Assembly: GCA_027922465.2 (NCBI GenBank)
Contig: BQMF02000629.1
Location: 1 to 64,000, forward strand
Direction: 5' to 3'
Source of the DNA: Turritopsis dohrnii
Lineage: Eukaryota > Cnidaria > Hydrozoa > Anthoathecata > Oceaniidae
Length of the DNA stretch: 64,000 bases
Each line of letters begins with the position of its first letter. The stretch's first letter is position 1. The notes beneath the pieces are model-generated. The model was given only the letters and a program-made list of their open reading frames with translations. It was not told the DNA's origin and did no database searches. Of this stretch, positions 20,921 through 32,630 are shown one piece after another. The translations under genes and the position numbers were made by a program.

Positions 20921-21479
20921 TCTACTTATACTAATTCGAAATCATGCATACCACTTTTATTTTAGAGAGTGTTGTGTTTTTTTAAAATCTACGGTCAAAA
21001 TCTTCTTGATCGTGGTCATTTTTGCGTTAGACCATTGATGATTGACGATTAGTATAATAGCACGCGGCGTGACGTCAGTTTTTTTTATCTTCTCACGGGG
21101 GAACCATTGCATTGCATCTCCAATCGAACACGACGTTTTTGGGGAAATATCTCGAGAACCAATAGGGATAACTGACGTTTTTTAGGGTCCGCGATACGGG
21201 TGATGGGCTGACGCAACATTTGGGGTAAATTGTTTTTGGTACTGTGGCTATGACGTCATTAAAATCTTTGATCGACGATATCTCTGCAACGGTTGGTCGT
21301 AGCGAAACGATCCCATACATTTATTTGATCAGTTTTTCAAGCTCTACAACATCGGCACATTTTCCGGTCCCGAGTCCGTAATTGAAATTTTCGTCACGGG
21401 GTTCGCACACGGGGACGCGGGATTTTTGCACATCCTTTTCGAAAATAAAGCCGTAAAAAACTTTTACACGAGTTACTAG
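20921..21479 (+). mobile_element. Non-autonomous Helitron, family H3, unit 2
   Basis: Second 559-bp H3 unit, TCTACTTATACTAATTCGAA to TTTTACACGAGTTACTAG, head to tail with unit 1. Confidence 0.8.
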
Positions 21480-22018
21480 TCTACTTATACTAATCTGCAA
21501 TAGTGTGTCACACTTTTATTTTAGAGAGTGATATATTTAGTTTTAATTTACGGTCATCGTCCTCTCATGTGCGCGTAAAGCAACGTAGAGGCGAGAGACA
21601 CTTTTTTCGCGATCATTCCATAAGCACGTGGCATTTGACGTCAGTTTTTTTATGATCACGGGGAATCATTGCATTGCATCCCCAATCGAACGCGACGTTT
21701 TTGGGGAAATATCTCGAGAACCAATGGGAATAACTGACGTTTTTTGGGGTCCGCGATACGGGCGACAGGGTGACGCAGCATTTGGGCCTAAATTTTATTT
21801 GGTACTGCGGCTATGACGTCATCAAAATCCTTGATCGAGGATATCTCTGCAATGTTTGGTCGTAGCCAAACGATACCATGTACTTTTTTATCAGTATTTC
21901 AAGCTCTACAACATGGGTACATTTTCCATTCACAATTCCGTGATTTAATTTTAATCACAGGGTACATACACGGGAACGCGGGATTTTTGTACATCCGTTT
22001 CGAAATTAGAGAGCTTAC
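21480..22018 (+). mobile_element. Non-autonomous Helitron, family H3, unit 3 with an H2-like head, 3'-truncated
   Basis: The first 150 bp (TCTACTTATACTAATCTGCA...CGTAAAGCAACGTAGAGGCG) resemble family H2, while the remainder matches H3, so this unit is a chimera. It stops at CGTTTCGAAATTA, about 30 bp short of the normal 3' end, where the TIR element at 22,019 begins. Confidence 0.7.
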
Positions 22019-22492
22019 GCAACTGTGATTCTACGGAGGCGGTGTGAACCAGGAGATTGGGAAATTCAAGGAGATCATGAAATAACGCACTGTGTTGCAG
22101 ATACCAATCCGCCGTGTACATTCTACGACGGAAAAGTAATGAATTTACCGTAGCCGTAGAACATACGCAGGTGCTCATTACGTAGAGAAGACTATTGTGA
22201 AATCATCATACGCAATTGATTAATACCAAAGAAAAAAATCGAAAAAAAATGTAAACAAAACATTTTGCTAATTTCAATTCACATTTTATTCAATGTTTGC
22301 TTTGCTGATAATGATTACCTGGTTCTCATTCAGTTACCGATAAAAGATGCAATAGTTATTTCAAAAGTTAATACAAGTAGAAACCGTCTTTTGTTCGACA
22401 GGATTGCTATTGCAATCCCTTGGGTATAATGTTTATCATTATTTTCAAAAAGATTTATTTTCAGTAAGGGAAAGTCTTTTTTGTGGAACCTA

Positions 22493-23331
22493 TACAGTGT
22501 GTCCCAGAGAATTTCGGTCTGAGATTTTAACAAGCTATAACTTTTCACACATATATCAGATTTTAGAGATTTTTACATCATTCGATAGCATTTCTTTCAA
22601 GGATTTTTAAATCCTATATTTTAAATAATTTAGTCCAACACCTTTGTAGTAAAAAGGATTTATTTAAACTGTCACGGTCATTAACTCCTTAATGGTTAAT
22701 AAAAGTAAGTTTTCACGTGCGATTATTCTTTTGTTTATTAAGAACGTGGTGTGGTGTTATTGAACACACTAAAATTATAATCTCATCACAAAGTTAAAAA
22801 TTGTGAGACGGGGGCTTCTACAAAATTTTTTTGACATCATAAGAGCAATCTTTAGTTGCTACAAAAACTTTTCACCCCTGAGATCCAGAGTCTATCAGAG
22901 TTTAGAAGTAAAATTGTTGACGCAGCAAATAATCTTAAACAAAATCAAAATTTTATTCGTCTTTTATTCGTTATGCAAGAGCAAATCGCGTGTTCAGAGA
23001 AACGGGGGACATGTTGAGACAGCTTAAAACTTTGTTTTTAATGACTCTTGTGTTTTACAGTCACTTGACTTGTTTATTATTTTTGATAATGACCTTTGGT
23101 AGCTGTTATTGAAAGATGTGTTAATTAACCATTAAAAAGATAATTGGATTTTTTCATGGTTAAATCCTTAATTGTTTCCAAACTAAAAAGTTTTGGAGAA
23201 CAAAATGTATATTTTTAAAATCTATGAATAAAATCCTATTGAATGGTGTAAAAATTGCTGAAATCTGATATATGTGTGAATAGTTATGAGCTGTTAAAAT
23301 CTCAGACCGAAATTCTCTGGGACACACTGTA
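22493..23331. mobile_element. Mariner-type MITE, nested
   Basis: Inverted ends of about 70 bp beginning TACAGTGTGTCCCAGAGAAT and including TCGGTCTGAGATTTTAACA and ATATATCAGATTT, ending ...GGGACACACTGTA at 23,331. TA at both tips fits mariner target choice. There is no transposase in the 839 bp. Confidence 0.75.
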
Positions 23332-23428
23332 CTGCAAATAGCATTAATATTTTCGCCATGATCTTGTAGTGCCGTATAACACTCTTGGGAAATTTGTTAA
23401 ATGTTTAAATTTGCCTAATGTCTTGATA

Positions 23429-23480
23429 ATCTTCCTAATGTTTTTCTCATGGGTAGCCATGAGAAAAACATTAGGAAGAT
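23429..23480. repeat. Perfect 24-bp stem hairpin with 4-nt loop
   Basis: ATCTTCCTAATGTTTTTCTC plus ATGG (23,429-23,452), loop GTAG, then the exact reverse complement (23,457-23,480). The perfect match with a tetraloop suggests a recent fold-back copying event or a small structured RNA. It lies inside the TIR element. Confidence 0.8.
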
Positions 23481-23510
23481 CTTTTGTTTGCATTGCATTG
23501 TATTTTCATT

Positions 23511-23732
23511 TCAAAAAAATTGTATGTAAACACTCGATATGAACTCTCTAAGAACTAATGATAAATCACGGTTTGGTATTTTTGTATTTGGACTATTGTG
23601 CTTGGTTTGATAGCATTGTAAATAAAAGATTTCTAAGATAATACATCGTTCATCAGTAACTGCTTCCGCTTCATATTTGTTAAGCAATAAACTTTGTTGT
23701 AGAGCAAAGGCTTTGGCTGGATCAGCCGCCAT
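23511..23732 (-). CDS. Short protein-like N-terminus inside the TIR element
   Basis: 73 codons from an ATG in context AAATATGGCGGC. The first 35 residues (MAADPAKAFALQQSLLLNKY, then EAEAVTDERCIILE) look like a genuine protein start; the rest is AT-rich and random-looking. It could be the first exon of the transposon's own protein or captured host sequence. No family is recognised. Confidence 0.3.
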   Translation of the reverse strand: MAADPAKAFALQQSLLLNKYEAEAVTDERCIILEIFYLQCYQTKHNSPNTKIPNRDLSLVLREFISSVYIQFF

Positions 23733-23863
23733 ATTTGTTTATGTTTTGTTATTGTTTGTTTGCGTAAGCATTTCACAATGACGGAGGCAGCAAGCAGATA
23801 TTATAAAGTTACCATAACAACATAACTACTAGCTGCCGTAGAATCGCATTTGCGTAAGCTCTC

Positions 23864-24215
23864 TAATTAAATTTCGAAAAAGATGTGTCAAAAATAGATG
23901 ACGAAAAATTAAATCACCGAATCTCGAAAAGAGATGCCCATGTTGTAGAGCTTGAAAAACTGAGCAAAATTGTGTATGGGATCGTTTCACTACGACTAAC
24001 GGTTGCAGAGATATCGTCGATCAAAGATTTTGATGACGTCATAGCCGCAGTACCAAATAAAATTTAGGCCAAAATTTTGCGTCACCCCATCACCCGTATC
24101 ACGGACCCTCTAAAACGTCAGTTATCCCTATTGGTTCTCGAGATATTTCCCCAAAAACGTCGCGTTCGATTGGGGATGCAATGCAATGGTTCTCCCGTGA
24201 TAAGATAAAAATAAA
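23864..24215 (-). mobile_element. Inverted fragment of Helitron family H3
   Basis: Reverse complement of the central and 3' part of an H3 unit (CCCATGTTGTAGAGCTTGAA, GATTTTGATGACGTCATAGC, CGTCAGTTATCCCTATTGGT). Its inner end reaches the TIR element at the same family coordinate as the forward copy on the other side. Confidence 0.7.
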
Positions 24216-26045
24216 GCAGCCTGAAGCTGCGAACTCAGCGACAGCAGGTATTATTGGGTATTTCAGCTTGACATAAATTCAAAAATTTAATGCGTTTGTC
24301 GTAAAAGCATCATATACAAAGATGAAGTAAGCTGAAAGATGGAAATTTTTAGATGTTAACAGAAACATATCATGATTCAAAACGGATAATTTCTTCTCCA
24401 AAAATAAATATATACTATATTCAAATACAACTAAAAGGCTGACAAATGCAGATGCTTTTTCTAATAAAGATAACAAAGAAATGGAGCGAAAATTGGAGCA
24501 ATCCAAATTTTCTTCTAAAGTTAGATAACCAACGAGGGAATAAAGGAACTATTTAAAATATTTTTAATGATTTTTAATGATTTGAAATAAATTTTAGCTT
24601 GTTATTCAAAAAAAATAAAAAAAATTAAAGGAACTGAACTGATATTAACTGAAAGTACATTTAATTCCAAAAGGCAACGTTCTAACGTTAGTTACACTAT
24701 ATAAGCGCAACAAAATTTAGACACAATGAAACAAACACAAAAAGGGTTCAGATGACTAAAAAATTCAATAATCAGCTTTACGTGAAGCCTGTACAAAAAC
24801 GTTCTACTATACCTCGTAATACATTTACATTCGTTTCAATAGATAAAGTTTAAACATATATATACATAATAGTTATGATTATTAGGGTTGGCAATTTATC
24901 AACACAAAATTGAAATTTAGGAAATACTTTGATCAAAATGAATTTCCTCATTGGATTTATCGTCTAATAAAATTGCTTCGACAAAATCATCCATATCAAT
25001 TGAATTTAATAAATATTTCAGATCAATATATCTTTTCACCAGATTAATGAAAAGTAGCACTGTTGCAACATTAATTTGAAAAAAACTTGTGGTTTTTCAG
25101 TTCCCAGCTGGAGGTGTAAGTTGCATCACCTACATAGACCAACTATTTGAATGTTATCAATAGTTGTAGTCTAGAAACTTGACTACCTCATTGTTGAACA
25201 ACTTAATATTCATATGCTCTTTTTAATGTCAGTTGCTGACTGGATTGACGTACTTGCTGAAGTTTTGATGCATAAACTACTTCGATATTCTTTGATATCG
25301 GCATTCATTATACCTTTAGTATGACTTCTTTGGTTGACTCATAGAGATAACTTTGTCACACCTGCTTGGCATTTTCAAGTTTAATGTTCACGTTAATCTC
25401 CACATATTCTATAATGCACTGATGCTTGGATGCATTTGTTGGCATGGTTCCTCTTTCTTGCACATGGCAGGTGGTGTGGCTTACTTCAATCTTCAAGTTG
25501 CAAGTTGGGATCTATTTTAGTTCTTTTTACTGGCGACATCACGAACAAGAGCCACCAATTCTAAGAAAAAAATCAATAAACAAAGAAAAATAGGTAAAGA
25601 TAAAAATTTAGTGTCGAAAAAAAATAAATAATATGTATAATAAATGTCGATAAATGAATTGGTGAAATAAATTTATAATCTGTTCTTCTCCAAACCACAA
25701 ATATCATGATTTAAAACCATGAGCCTTATTTCTTTAATGATTGACATCCTTTTTTTATTATTTATCTTACCTAAAAGAAAAAAGATGTCAACTGTATAAT
25801 GAAGCAGAAATCCTAATCATACCATGACAATAAGACAAAAAGAAAATCCAAGGACACATTATCCTAAAAGTAATAACTAAAAGCACAATTTTAACAAGAA
25901 TTTGTAATAGCAATATATTGAAAAGTTCATAACATAATCCTATGCGGTAAGTTAATACGGGTTCACTCAATACTAGGGCTGCACTGAATAAAGGTTTTAT
26001 AAATTGACTTTTAACCTCTGGGATACATACACAACCAAACATAAA
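24216..26045. other. Unassigned AT-rich DNA
   Basis: No gene, repeat pair or RNA signal that I can support. Short open stretches on both strands have random AT-rich composition. Confidence 0.5.
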
Positions 26046-27185
26046 AACAAGAGGCCCATAGGCCTTAAGGCCAGCGCGAACTGCATGCGAAGTCTAAAGA
26101 TTGTAATCAATTTACAAAAGAAATCTCTAGCTTTCCAAAATACAGTTTGATTTGTATCTGAGTGAGCCCGCATTCGGTTGATGAACATGCTAATCGAAAA
26201 TGTAAATCCATTCGCCCAAAGCAATAACATATTAAAAACGTCTCGTGATCAAAAGGACCCCTGTAATGTTTTCACAAAGAGTAAATCGTCAAATGAATAA
26301 TAACAGAAACCTGACATCGCATACAGATTATTACCTCTAATATAAGAACCGATCTAAACATATCTCATCGAGACCAAAACACAAATTTCTATGAGCCGAG
26401 CAGCGTAACATGTGCATAAGGGATTTTTAAGGGATTTTCGTAAGGGATTCATCGAACAGAAGTCGGCTTAAAAAAGGTAAACGTTATAAAAGGAAACCTT
26501 GCGTTTCCACAACATCAATTAAATCCTTTTCCTAATTAGGGAGATTTTTGTGGCAGCATATAAACTACATACGGTAATACAATATGCAACAACAGAAATC
26601 GTATGAGCAAGAACAACTACAACAACTTCGATACTTTAATCGGTTTTATTTAAGCTTCAAATTTCAGTTTTACAAGTTGAACTTTCCAGCTTTACGTTCT
26701 TACGGGCTTGCGTGCGTGGTTAATCACGCAGGTGAACTTTCGTTTCTACCAACTACAGTAGTCCTCAGATGAGCTTAAATGAAGGATCTTATGCCAAGCA
26801 GTTGATGATTACTAAATAAAAAGTATAAAAAGTTATGTATAACTGCACAGACCTTCAGAAATTACAGCATCATAATTAAAAATCAAATATTATACCTGAA
26901 GGGAATATAGTAATACTGAATTTCTCTATTTCATAGTGGGGGGTGAATAACGGTCAATAAAACTCTAAGTTTATTAGGTAAAATTCAGTTCATGGAAATT
27001 CATATTAAACTTTTCTTTTTCTTTGGTTATAAAAGAAATCTGAAATAATTTGTATTGAATTTTGTCTGATTTTCAAATATTTGTCATAATGGCACAAAAA
27101 TATAGAAAATGACAACGACTAAATATGTGCTTTTGACGTTAATTTTCCTTAATACGCAAATCAAATCCGACTGTTGCAAATAAAA
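26046..27185 (+). repeat. Repeat family R3, copy 1
   Basis: Starts AACAAGAGGCCCATAGGCCT TAAGGCCAGCGC. Matching blocks occur in the same order at 58,144-59,780, for example CGAAAATGTAAATC(C/T)ATTC, GAACAACTACA(A/G)CAAC...ACTTTAATCG, TTTCTACCAA and GCATAAC-type AT-rich segments. The head motif is shared with element B. No terminal inverted repeat or target duplication was found and there is no coding potential. Confidence 0.6.
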
Positions 27186-28267
27186 ACAAGAGCCAGATGA
27201 CTAAAACGTTTTTTCTGGTGGAAAACAGGCATAAATGATATATGTTAAAATGATTAGTTAGTGTAAATAGGGTCTAATCATTAAACACCAGAAATTTAAT
27301 TCATTCAACACAAAAGAATTATGCATGCATGAGCTGTGTAAACCTATGTTTTTTTATAAGAAATTTTTATAAGAGCTTGTGTAGAAAAAAAAAGCGTTTT
27401 TTCGAGAAAAAAAAAAGATTTATATTTTTCATTATACTTTCATGGAACTAAAGCTAAATTCGAACAAATCACCGCCTTTTTGAACTCGATCTCTGAAAGC
27501 CTCAAATGTACAAAGCTGAGTTAATAAATTGAGTTTTACTAACATGAAAAACATCTATTTTTAAGTACCAAAGTACATCATTCAGTAACCTTAAGTAACT
27601 AAAAGTCCCAATTTTATGTACATTCATTTGATTAAATCTATTCCTTCACGAATTAAGTGACAATATCAAAGAAAACGGTGGAGCAAATTTTTGAGATTTC
27701 ATGGCAAAATTGCAATAATAACTCCCATAATTAATAGTACTGCAAGAAATTCGTCAGCATTAATAAGTGCGAATAAGGTAGTCGTAAACTGTTTTTGCTT
27801 GTGTTTTTGTTTTGATGTTCTTTTCTCAGGTTCTAATGTTCTTGTATCCTGGCCAGTGGCCTTTTTTGAATAATTAATAATAACTTTAAAATTTCATGCT
27901 ACAAAATTAAAGTGAACACAATAAAATAATGTTTTGGAGAAAAGGAAACATATAATTTGAGTGACAAGAAGAGATATAATCTTGCAACAACTTGCCTGAC
28001 TTTTTCTTCCTCCTATCCAATTAGGATATATGACTGTTAATGTCTTGATTCAATACACTTCAATATGAGATTATATTGTTATTATATTATCTGTTAAACC
28101 TAATTCGACTGTCAGAACCAAAATAATCCACTTCTTGGTTCTTGTTGATAAGTTTTAGCAGCGTTTCGCTCCCAGAATGCACTACGTTAAAATAAAGGGC
28201 GGAAAGAGGGTGCATTAAAACAAATAATTTATATATTCATTCGAATGAAGAGAACTCTTTTTGCATT
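27186..28267. other. Unassigned AT-rich DNA
   Basis: No gene or structured repeat. A-runs with a short internal inversion (AAAAAAAAAGCG / CGAGAAAAAA) near 27,383-27,415 are the only local feature. Confidence 0.5.
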
Positions 28268-29492
28268 GTTGCCCCCGCAGCGAGCGTAAGCGAGCGAGGA
28301 GGCATAGTAGTTTCACGAGATAGGCGAATGTCAGTTTCCGATTTTGTTCATCATCATCATCATCATCATCATCCTCCAACTTTCGTGTTGACGTTACACG
28401 GTGGAATACAATTATTAGCTGACTTTGCTTTTTTTCCGTTTCAAAGCATGGTACTGTAAGTGGGAGAGACAGAATGTTTTTTCGTATCTCTTTCCTAATT
28501 TATTATTTTATTATACTATGTTATTTAGGAAGATCGTATGCTAAAATTTCTTAGACATTTTTCGTGTTACTTTTGTGTTGTTTTAGTGAAGTGAACGACA
28601 AGGATTTTGAAGCACAGCTTGAAATCTGAAATTTTGCCAACCATACATTTTATTTTTGTATATATATGTTTTAACTCTAAATATTTCATTCAATAAACTT
28701 TGTTCAACGCACTAATTTTTGGCAAAGATTTTAATTGGATTTCTGTGTATGCAAGAAAGCTATGTTACAAATTGTCTTTTTTCGTGTTTTTCTATTTTAA
28801 GTGTCCACCTCGCGCCAAACCTAATCATACTAGTGTGTGATCATGATCAGTAAAAGCTTTTTACATTTTCTTGTTGTTTTTTTTTATAAACATTGGCTAC
28901 TTTTTGTTTTGAATCAAAGTTTAAAACGCAGATTTCTAATGGATTTTTTGCTTTGATTTTTTTTTAAAAAAAGTTTGTTTTTTTTTTTTTGGCTCTTACA
29001 GAATTTTTTTAACAAATCTTGTTTTGATTATAAAATACGTATCCATGGTTTCAGTTCACACATTTCTTTTGTTTGTAGCAAATACTTTCTGATATTACTT
29101 GTTAAGCCTTTATTACACTTTTTGAAAGGTATATTAGCACCAATAAAAAAAAGTTATCCTAAAGAAAGTTTAACTCAATTACAACGTAAGTGAAAAACCG
29201 TGAAGACCATCCGTCAAGGAGTTTTCAAATCTGATCTCCCATTTCGAAATGATCATGCTCGCAATTCTTCTTGTTTTTATTGTGTTTAGTTTATACAATG
29301 TTAACAAAAGTTTAAATGTATATATTTGTTTCTGTGTAAAGACTTGCAAAAACATTCATCTGGATTTTTTTGAGTTTTCGGACAAAAATTTGTTTTTGTT
29401 TCCGTTGTATAGCTTGCAATGTATAGCTTGCTGTGTGTACACATTGGAATGCTTGAGCGCGGGGGCATTTTTTAGCTAAAGCTACATGCTAG
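28268..29492 (+). mobile_element. Helentron-like element, family H4, copy 2
   Basis: TTGCCCCCGCAGCGAGCGTA to GCGCGGGGGCATTTTTTAGC...CATGCTAG. It is longer than copy 1 and preserves (CAT)n at 28,350-28,374. It is non-coding. Confidence 0.65.
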
Positions 29493-29837
29493 TAATATAT
29501 TTACTTCGTCACACATTAGCGATATATTTTCCAAAAATCCACGTCGTGCTTTAAACTTTCTGCTTTTGAACTGTAAAATTTAAAGTTAGCATTAACGGGC
29601 GCATGAAATGGGCGTAAAGAACTGCGATCTTACACACGGACTGACTGACGGACTGACGGACACGGGCAAATGAAAGATCAGCTACCTTGCGGCGCTGACC
29701 AAAAATAAAAATAATTGCAACAACATTTACATATGAAAATCACACCAAATACAATAATGCGCAAACATGAAAAATATGAACTAAAGACAAATCCATCCAG
29801 CAATGCTTTTTTTGTAGCACAGTTGCATTTGGCTTGC
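29493..29837. other. Intervening DNA with a tip of foldback element A
   Basis: 29,636-29,702 (GGACTGACTGACGGACTGAC...GATCAGCTACC...GGCGCTGACCAA) matches the outer tip of element A, including its CCGTCC-type run. The rest is unassigned. Confidence 0.55.
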
Positions 29838-30655
29838 CGCCCATATCTCCCTGCTCTGTATCACTCTATCAATAAACGTCAAATTTCCTTATAAACGGCT
29901 CGTACAACTTGTGCTCAAGCAGAAGCAGATTCGAAGTCACAACCTGTGGTAAAACCAATCTTTTATCAGTGTAACAATACACTCAAAACGTAGAGAGAGA
30001 AAACTTCAACTTTTTATTAGCTTTTGTTTTAAAAAAGTTACGCGCTCTAACATGGGTGCTATCAAACAGGAGGGGAAATGGTTTCTCTTCTTAAAAAGTT
30101 CACACGGAGGAGAGAAAAAAGGCACGTGCTAAATGAATAAATAGAATAAAAGAACGTTCGATCAGAACGCTTAACAATTAAAAGAAGAAAAGCAAAAAAA
30201 AAACATTTTGTTTCGATATGATACTCTTATTTTACCTATCGGTTTTTAAACATTTTGATTGCTCAAAAAAAAGTTCACCCGTCTCAGACAGTCAGGCAAG
30301 AGTTAGTGGCAAACCGAACATATGCTGCCACGTTCTGCTACTGCTGCTTTTTGTCCAAAATGTTTAATCAGTTAATTTCTTTGTATTTAGTTGATGTACT
30401 GTTTTCAAAGCCAAGTCAACGTGGAATATAAAACTAACAATAATGATAAAAACAAAACGTTATTCCTATTAGTTCATCAGCCAAAAAAAGTCACGTTTGA
30501 TTGGGGTTGCAATATATTTGCTTCGAACTCACATCGCACACAAAAAAAGAAATAACTTCGCTCACAACTTAATCTACCATTTTGCGTGACTTACAAACAA
30601 ACAAACGAACAAACAAACAAACAAACAGACGGAGAATCGGCTATTAATATATAGA
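29838..30655 (-). mobile_element. Helitron family H1, reversed unit 1, 3'-truncated
   Basis: On the minus strand starts at 30,655 with TCTATATATTAATAGCCGAT; the 3' hairpin and CTAG are missing at the 29,838 end, where homology stops in GGGCGGCAAGCC. It is joined directly to the next unit. Confidence 0.8.
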
Positions 30656-31520
30656 CTAGCCGTCAAGGCGGCGTCACTCGCTGCCCATGTCCACCTGCTT
30701 TGGATCACTGTATCAATAAACGTCAAATTTCCTTATAAACGGCTCGTATAACTTGTGCTCAACCAGAAGCCGATTCGAAGTCACAACCTCTGGTAAAACC
30801 AATCTTTTATCAGTGTAACAATACACTCAAAACGTAGAGAGAGAAAACTTCAACTTTTTATTAACTTTTGTTTTAAAAAAAGTTACGCACTCTAACATGG
30901 GTGCTATCAAACGTAAGGGGGAAATGGTTTCTCTTCTTAAAAAGTTCACACGGAGGAGGGAAAAAAGGCACGTGCTAAATGAATAAATAGAATAAAAGAA
31001 CGTTCGATCAGAACGCTTAACAATTAAAAGAAGAAATTAATTTATTAAAAAAAAGCAAAAAAAAAAAACATTTTGTTTTGATATGATACTCTTATTTTAC
31101 CTATCGGTTTTTAAACATTTTGATTGCTCAAAAAAAAGTTCACCCGTCTCAGACAGTCAGGCAAGAGTTAGTGGCAAACCGAACATATGCTGCCACGTTC
31201 TGCCACTGCTGCTTTTTGTCCAAAATGTTTAATCAGTTAGTTTCTTTGTATTTAGTTTATATACTGTTTTCAAAGCCAAGTCAACGTGGAATATAAAACT
31301 AACAATAATGATAAAAACAAAACGTTATTCCTATTAGTTCATCAGCCAAAAAAAGTCACGTTCGATTAGGGTTGCAATGTATTTGCTTCAAACTCACATC
31401 GCACACAAAAAAAGAAATAATTTCGCTCACAACTTAATCTACCATTTTGCGTGACTTACAAACAAACGAACAAACAAACAAACAAACAAACAGACGGAGA
31501 ATCGGCTATTAATATATAGA
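30656..31520 (-). mobile_element. Helitron family H1, reversed unit 2
   Basis: 865 bp, complete: minus-strand start at 31,520 and CTAG at 30,656-30,659 abutting the previous unit. The 3' stem has a mismatch (GCCGCCTTGACGGC). Confidence 0.85.
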
Positions 31521-32393
31521 CTAGCCGCCAAGGCGGCGTCGCTCGCCGCCCATGTCCACCTGCTCTGTATCACTGTATCAATAAACGTCAAATTTCCTTA
31601 TAAACGGCTCGTACAACCAGAAGCAGATTCGAAGTCACAACCTCTGGTAAAACCAATCTTTTATCAGTGTAACAATACACTCAAAACGTATAGAGAGAAA
31701 ACCTCAACTTTTTATTAACTTTTGTTTAAAAAAAGTTACGCGCTCTAACATGGGTGCTATCAAACGTAAGGGGGAAATGGATTCTCTTCTTAAAAAGATC
31801 ACACGGGAGGAGAGAAGAAAAGGCACGTGCTAAATGAATCAAGTGAATAAAAAAAAACGTTCGATCTGATATAAAATAAAATAGATTAAAAGAAATCGAT
31901 TAAAGACAACTATTATGACAAAAGCAAAAAAAAAAATATTTTGTTTTATGATATTTTTTTTTTACCTATAGGTTTTTAAACATTTTCATTACTCGAATAA
32001 AAAGTTCACCCGTCTCAGACAGTCAGGCAAGGATACGTTAGGATACACTGGCAAACCGAGATGCTACCACGTTCTGCCACGGCTGCTTTTTGTCCAAAAT
32101 GTTTTATCAGTTAGTTTCTTTGTATTTAGTTGATGTATTGTTTTCAAAGCCAAGTCAACGTGGAATATAAAACTAACAAAATAATAAAAACGAAACGTTA
32201 TTCCTATTAGTTCATCAGCCAAAAAAAGTCACGTTCGATTGGGTTTGCAATGTATTTGCTTCGAACTCACGTCGCACACAAAAAAAGAAATAATTTCGCT
32301 CACAACTCAATCTACCATTTTGCGTGACTTACAAACAAACAAACGCACAAACAAACAAACAAACAGACGGAGAATCGGCTATTAATATATAGA
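31521..32393 (-). mobile_element. Helitron family H1, reversed unit 3
   Basis: 873 bp, complete: TCTATATATTAATAGCCGAT at 32,393 reading leftwards, perfect stem GCCGCC TT GGCGGC and CTAG at 31,521-31,524. It is a head-to-tail trimer with the two units to its left. Confidence 0.85.
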
Positions 32394-32604
32394 TGAATAA
32401 TTATTAATGAATTTCCGAAATACAAAATTCTTCACTTTACTAACCCTCAATATTTAACCACCAGTTTCATTTCTTTAATGGCATATACACTTTTTATTTT
32501 CTGACCCAAAAGAAAAAGATTTCAATGCATAACCAGTGAAGAACAGCTAATCGTACCAGAAGCAAATAAAAACAAATAAAACAAACAAATAATAGCTGGC
32601 AGAC
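32394..32604. other. Short unassigned AT-rich spacer
   Basis: AT-rich DNA with an (ACAAATAAA)-type A-rich stretch near 32,565-32,592. It separates the reversed H1 trimer from a forward H3 3' tip. Confidence 0.5.
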
Positions 32605-32630
32605 AGTACACGAGTTACGCGAGTTACTAG
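32605..32630 (+). mobile_element. Isolated Helitron H3 3' tip
   Basis: ACACGAGTTACGCGAGTTAC TAG matches the last bases of H3 units and is followed at once by a new unit starting TC. The body of this unit is missing. Confidence 0.55.

Larger units (their letters stand above)
22019..23863. mobile_element. TIR DNA transposon (unclassified, Harbinger-like at best), non-autonomous
   Basis: Ends are inverted repeats GAGAGCTTACGCAACTGTGA (22,019) and, reversed, GAGAGCTTACGCAAATGCGA (ending 23,863), both extending through GATTCTACGG. I could not settle a target duplication: the flanks read ATTA and TAAT and are inverted copies of the same Helitron sequence. A mariner-type MITE, a hairpin and a short protein-like N-terminus lie inside. 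Confidence 0.6.
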
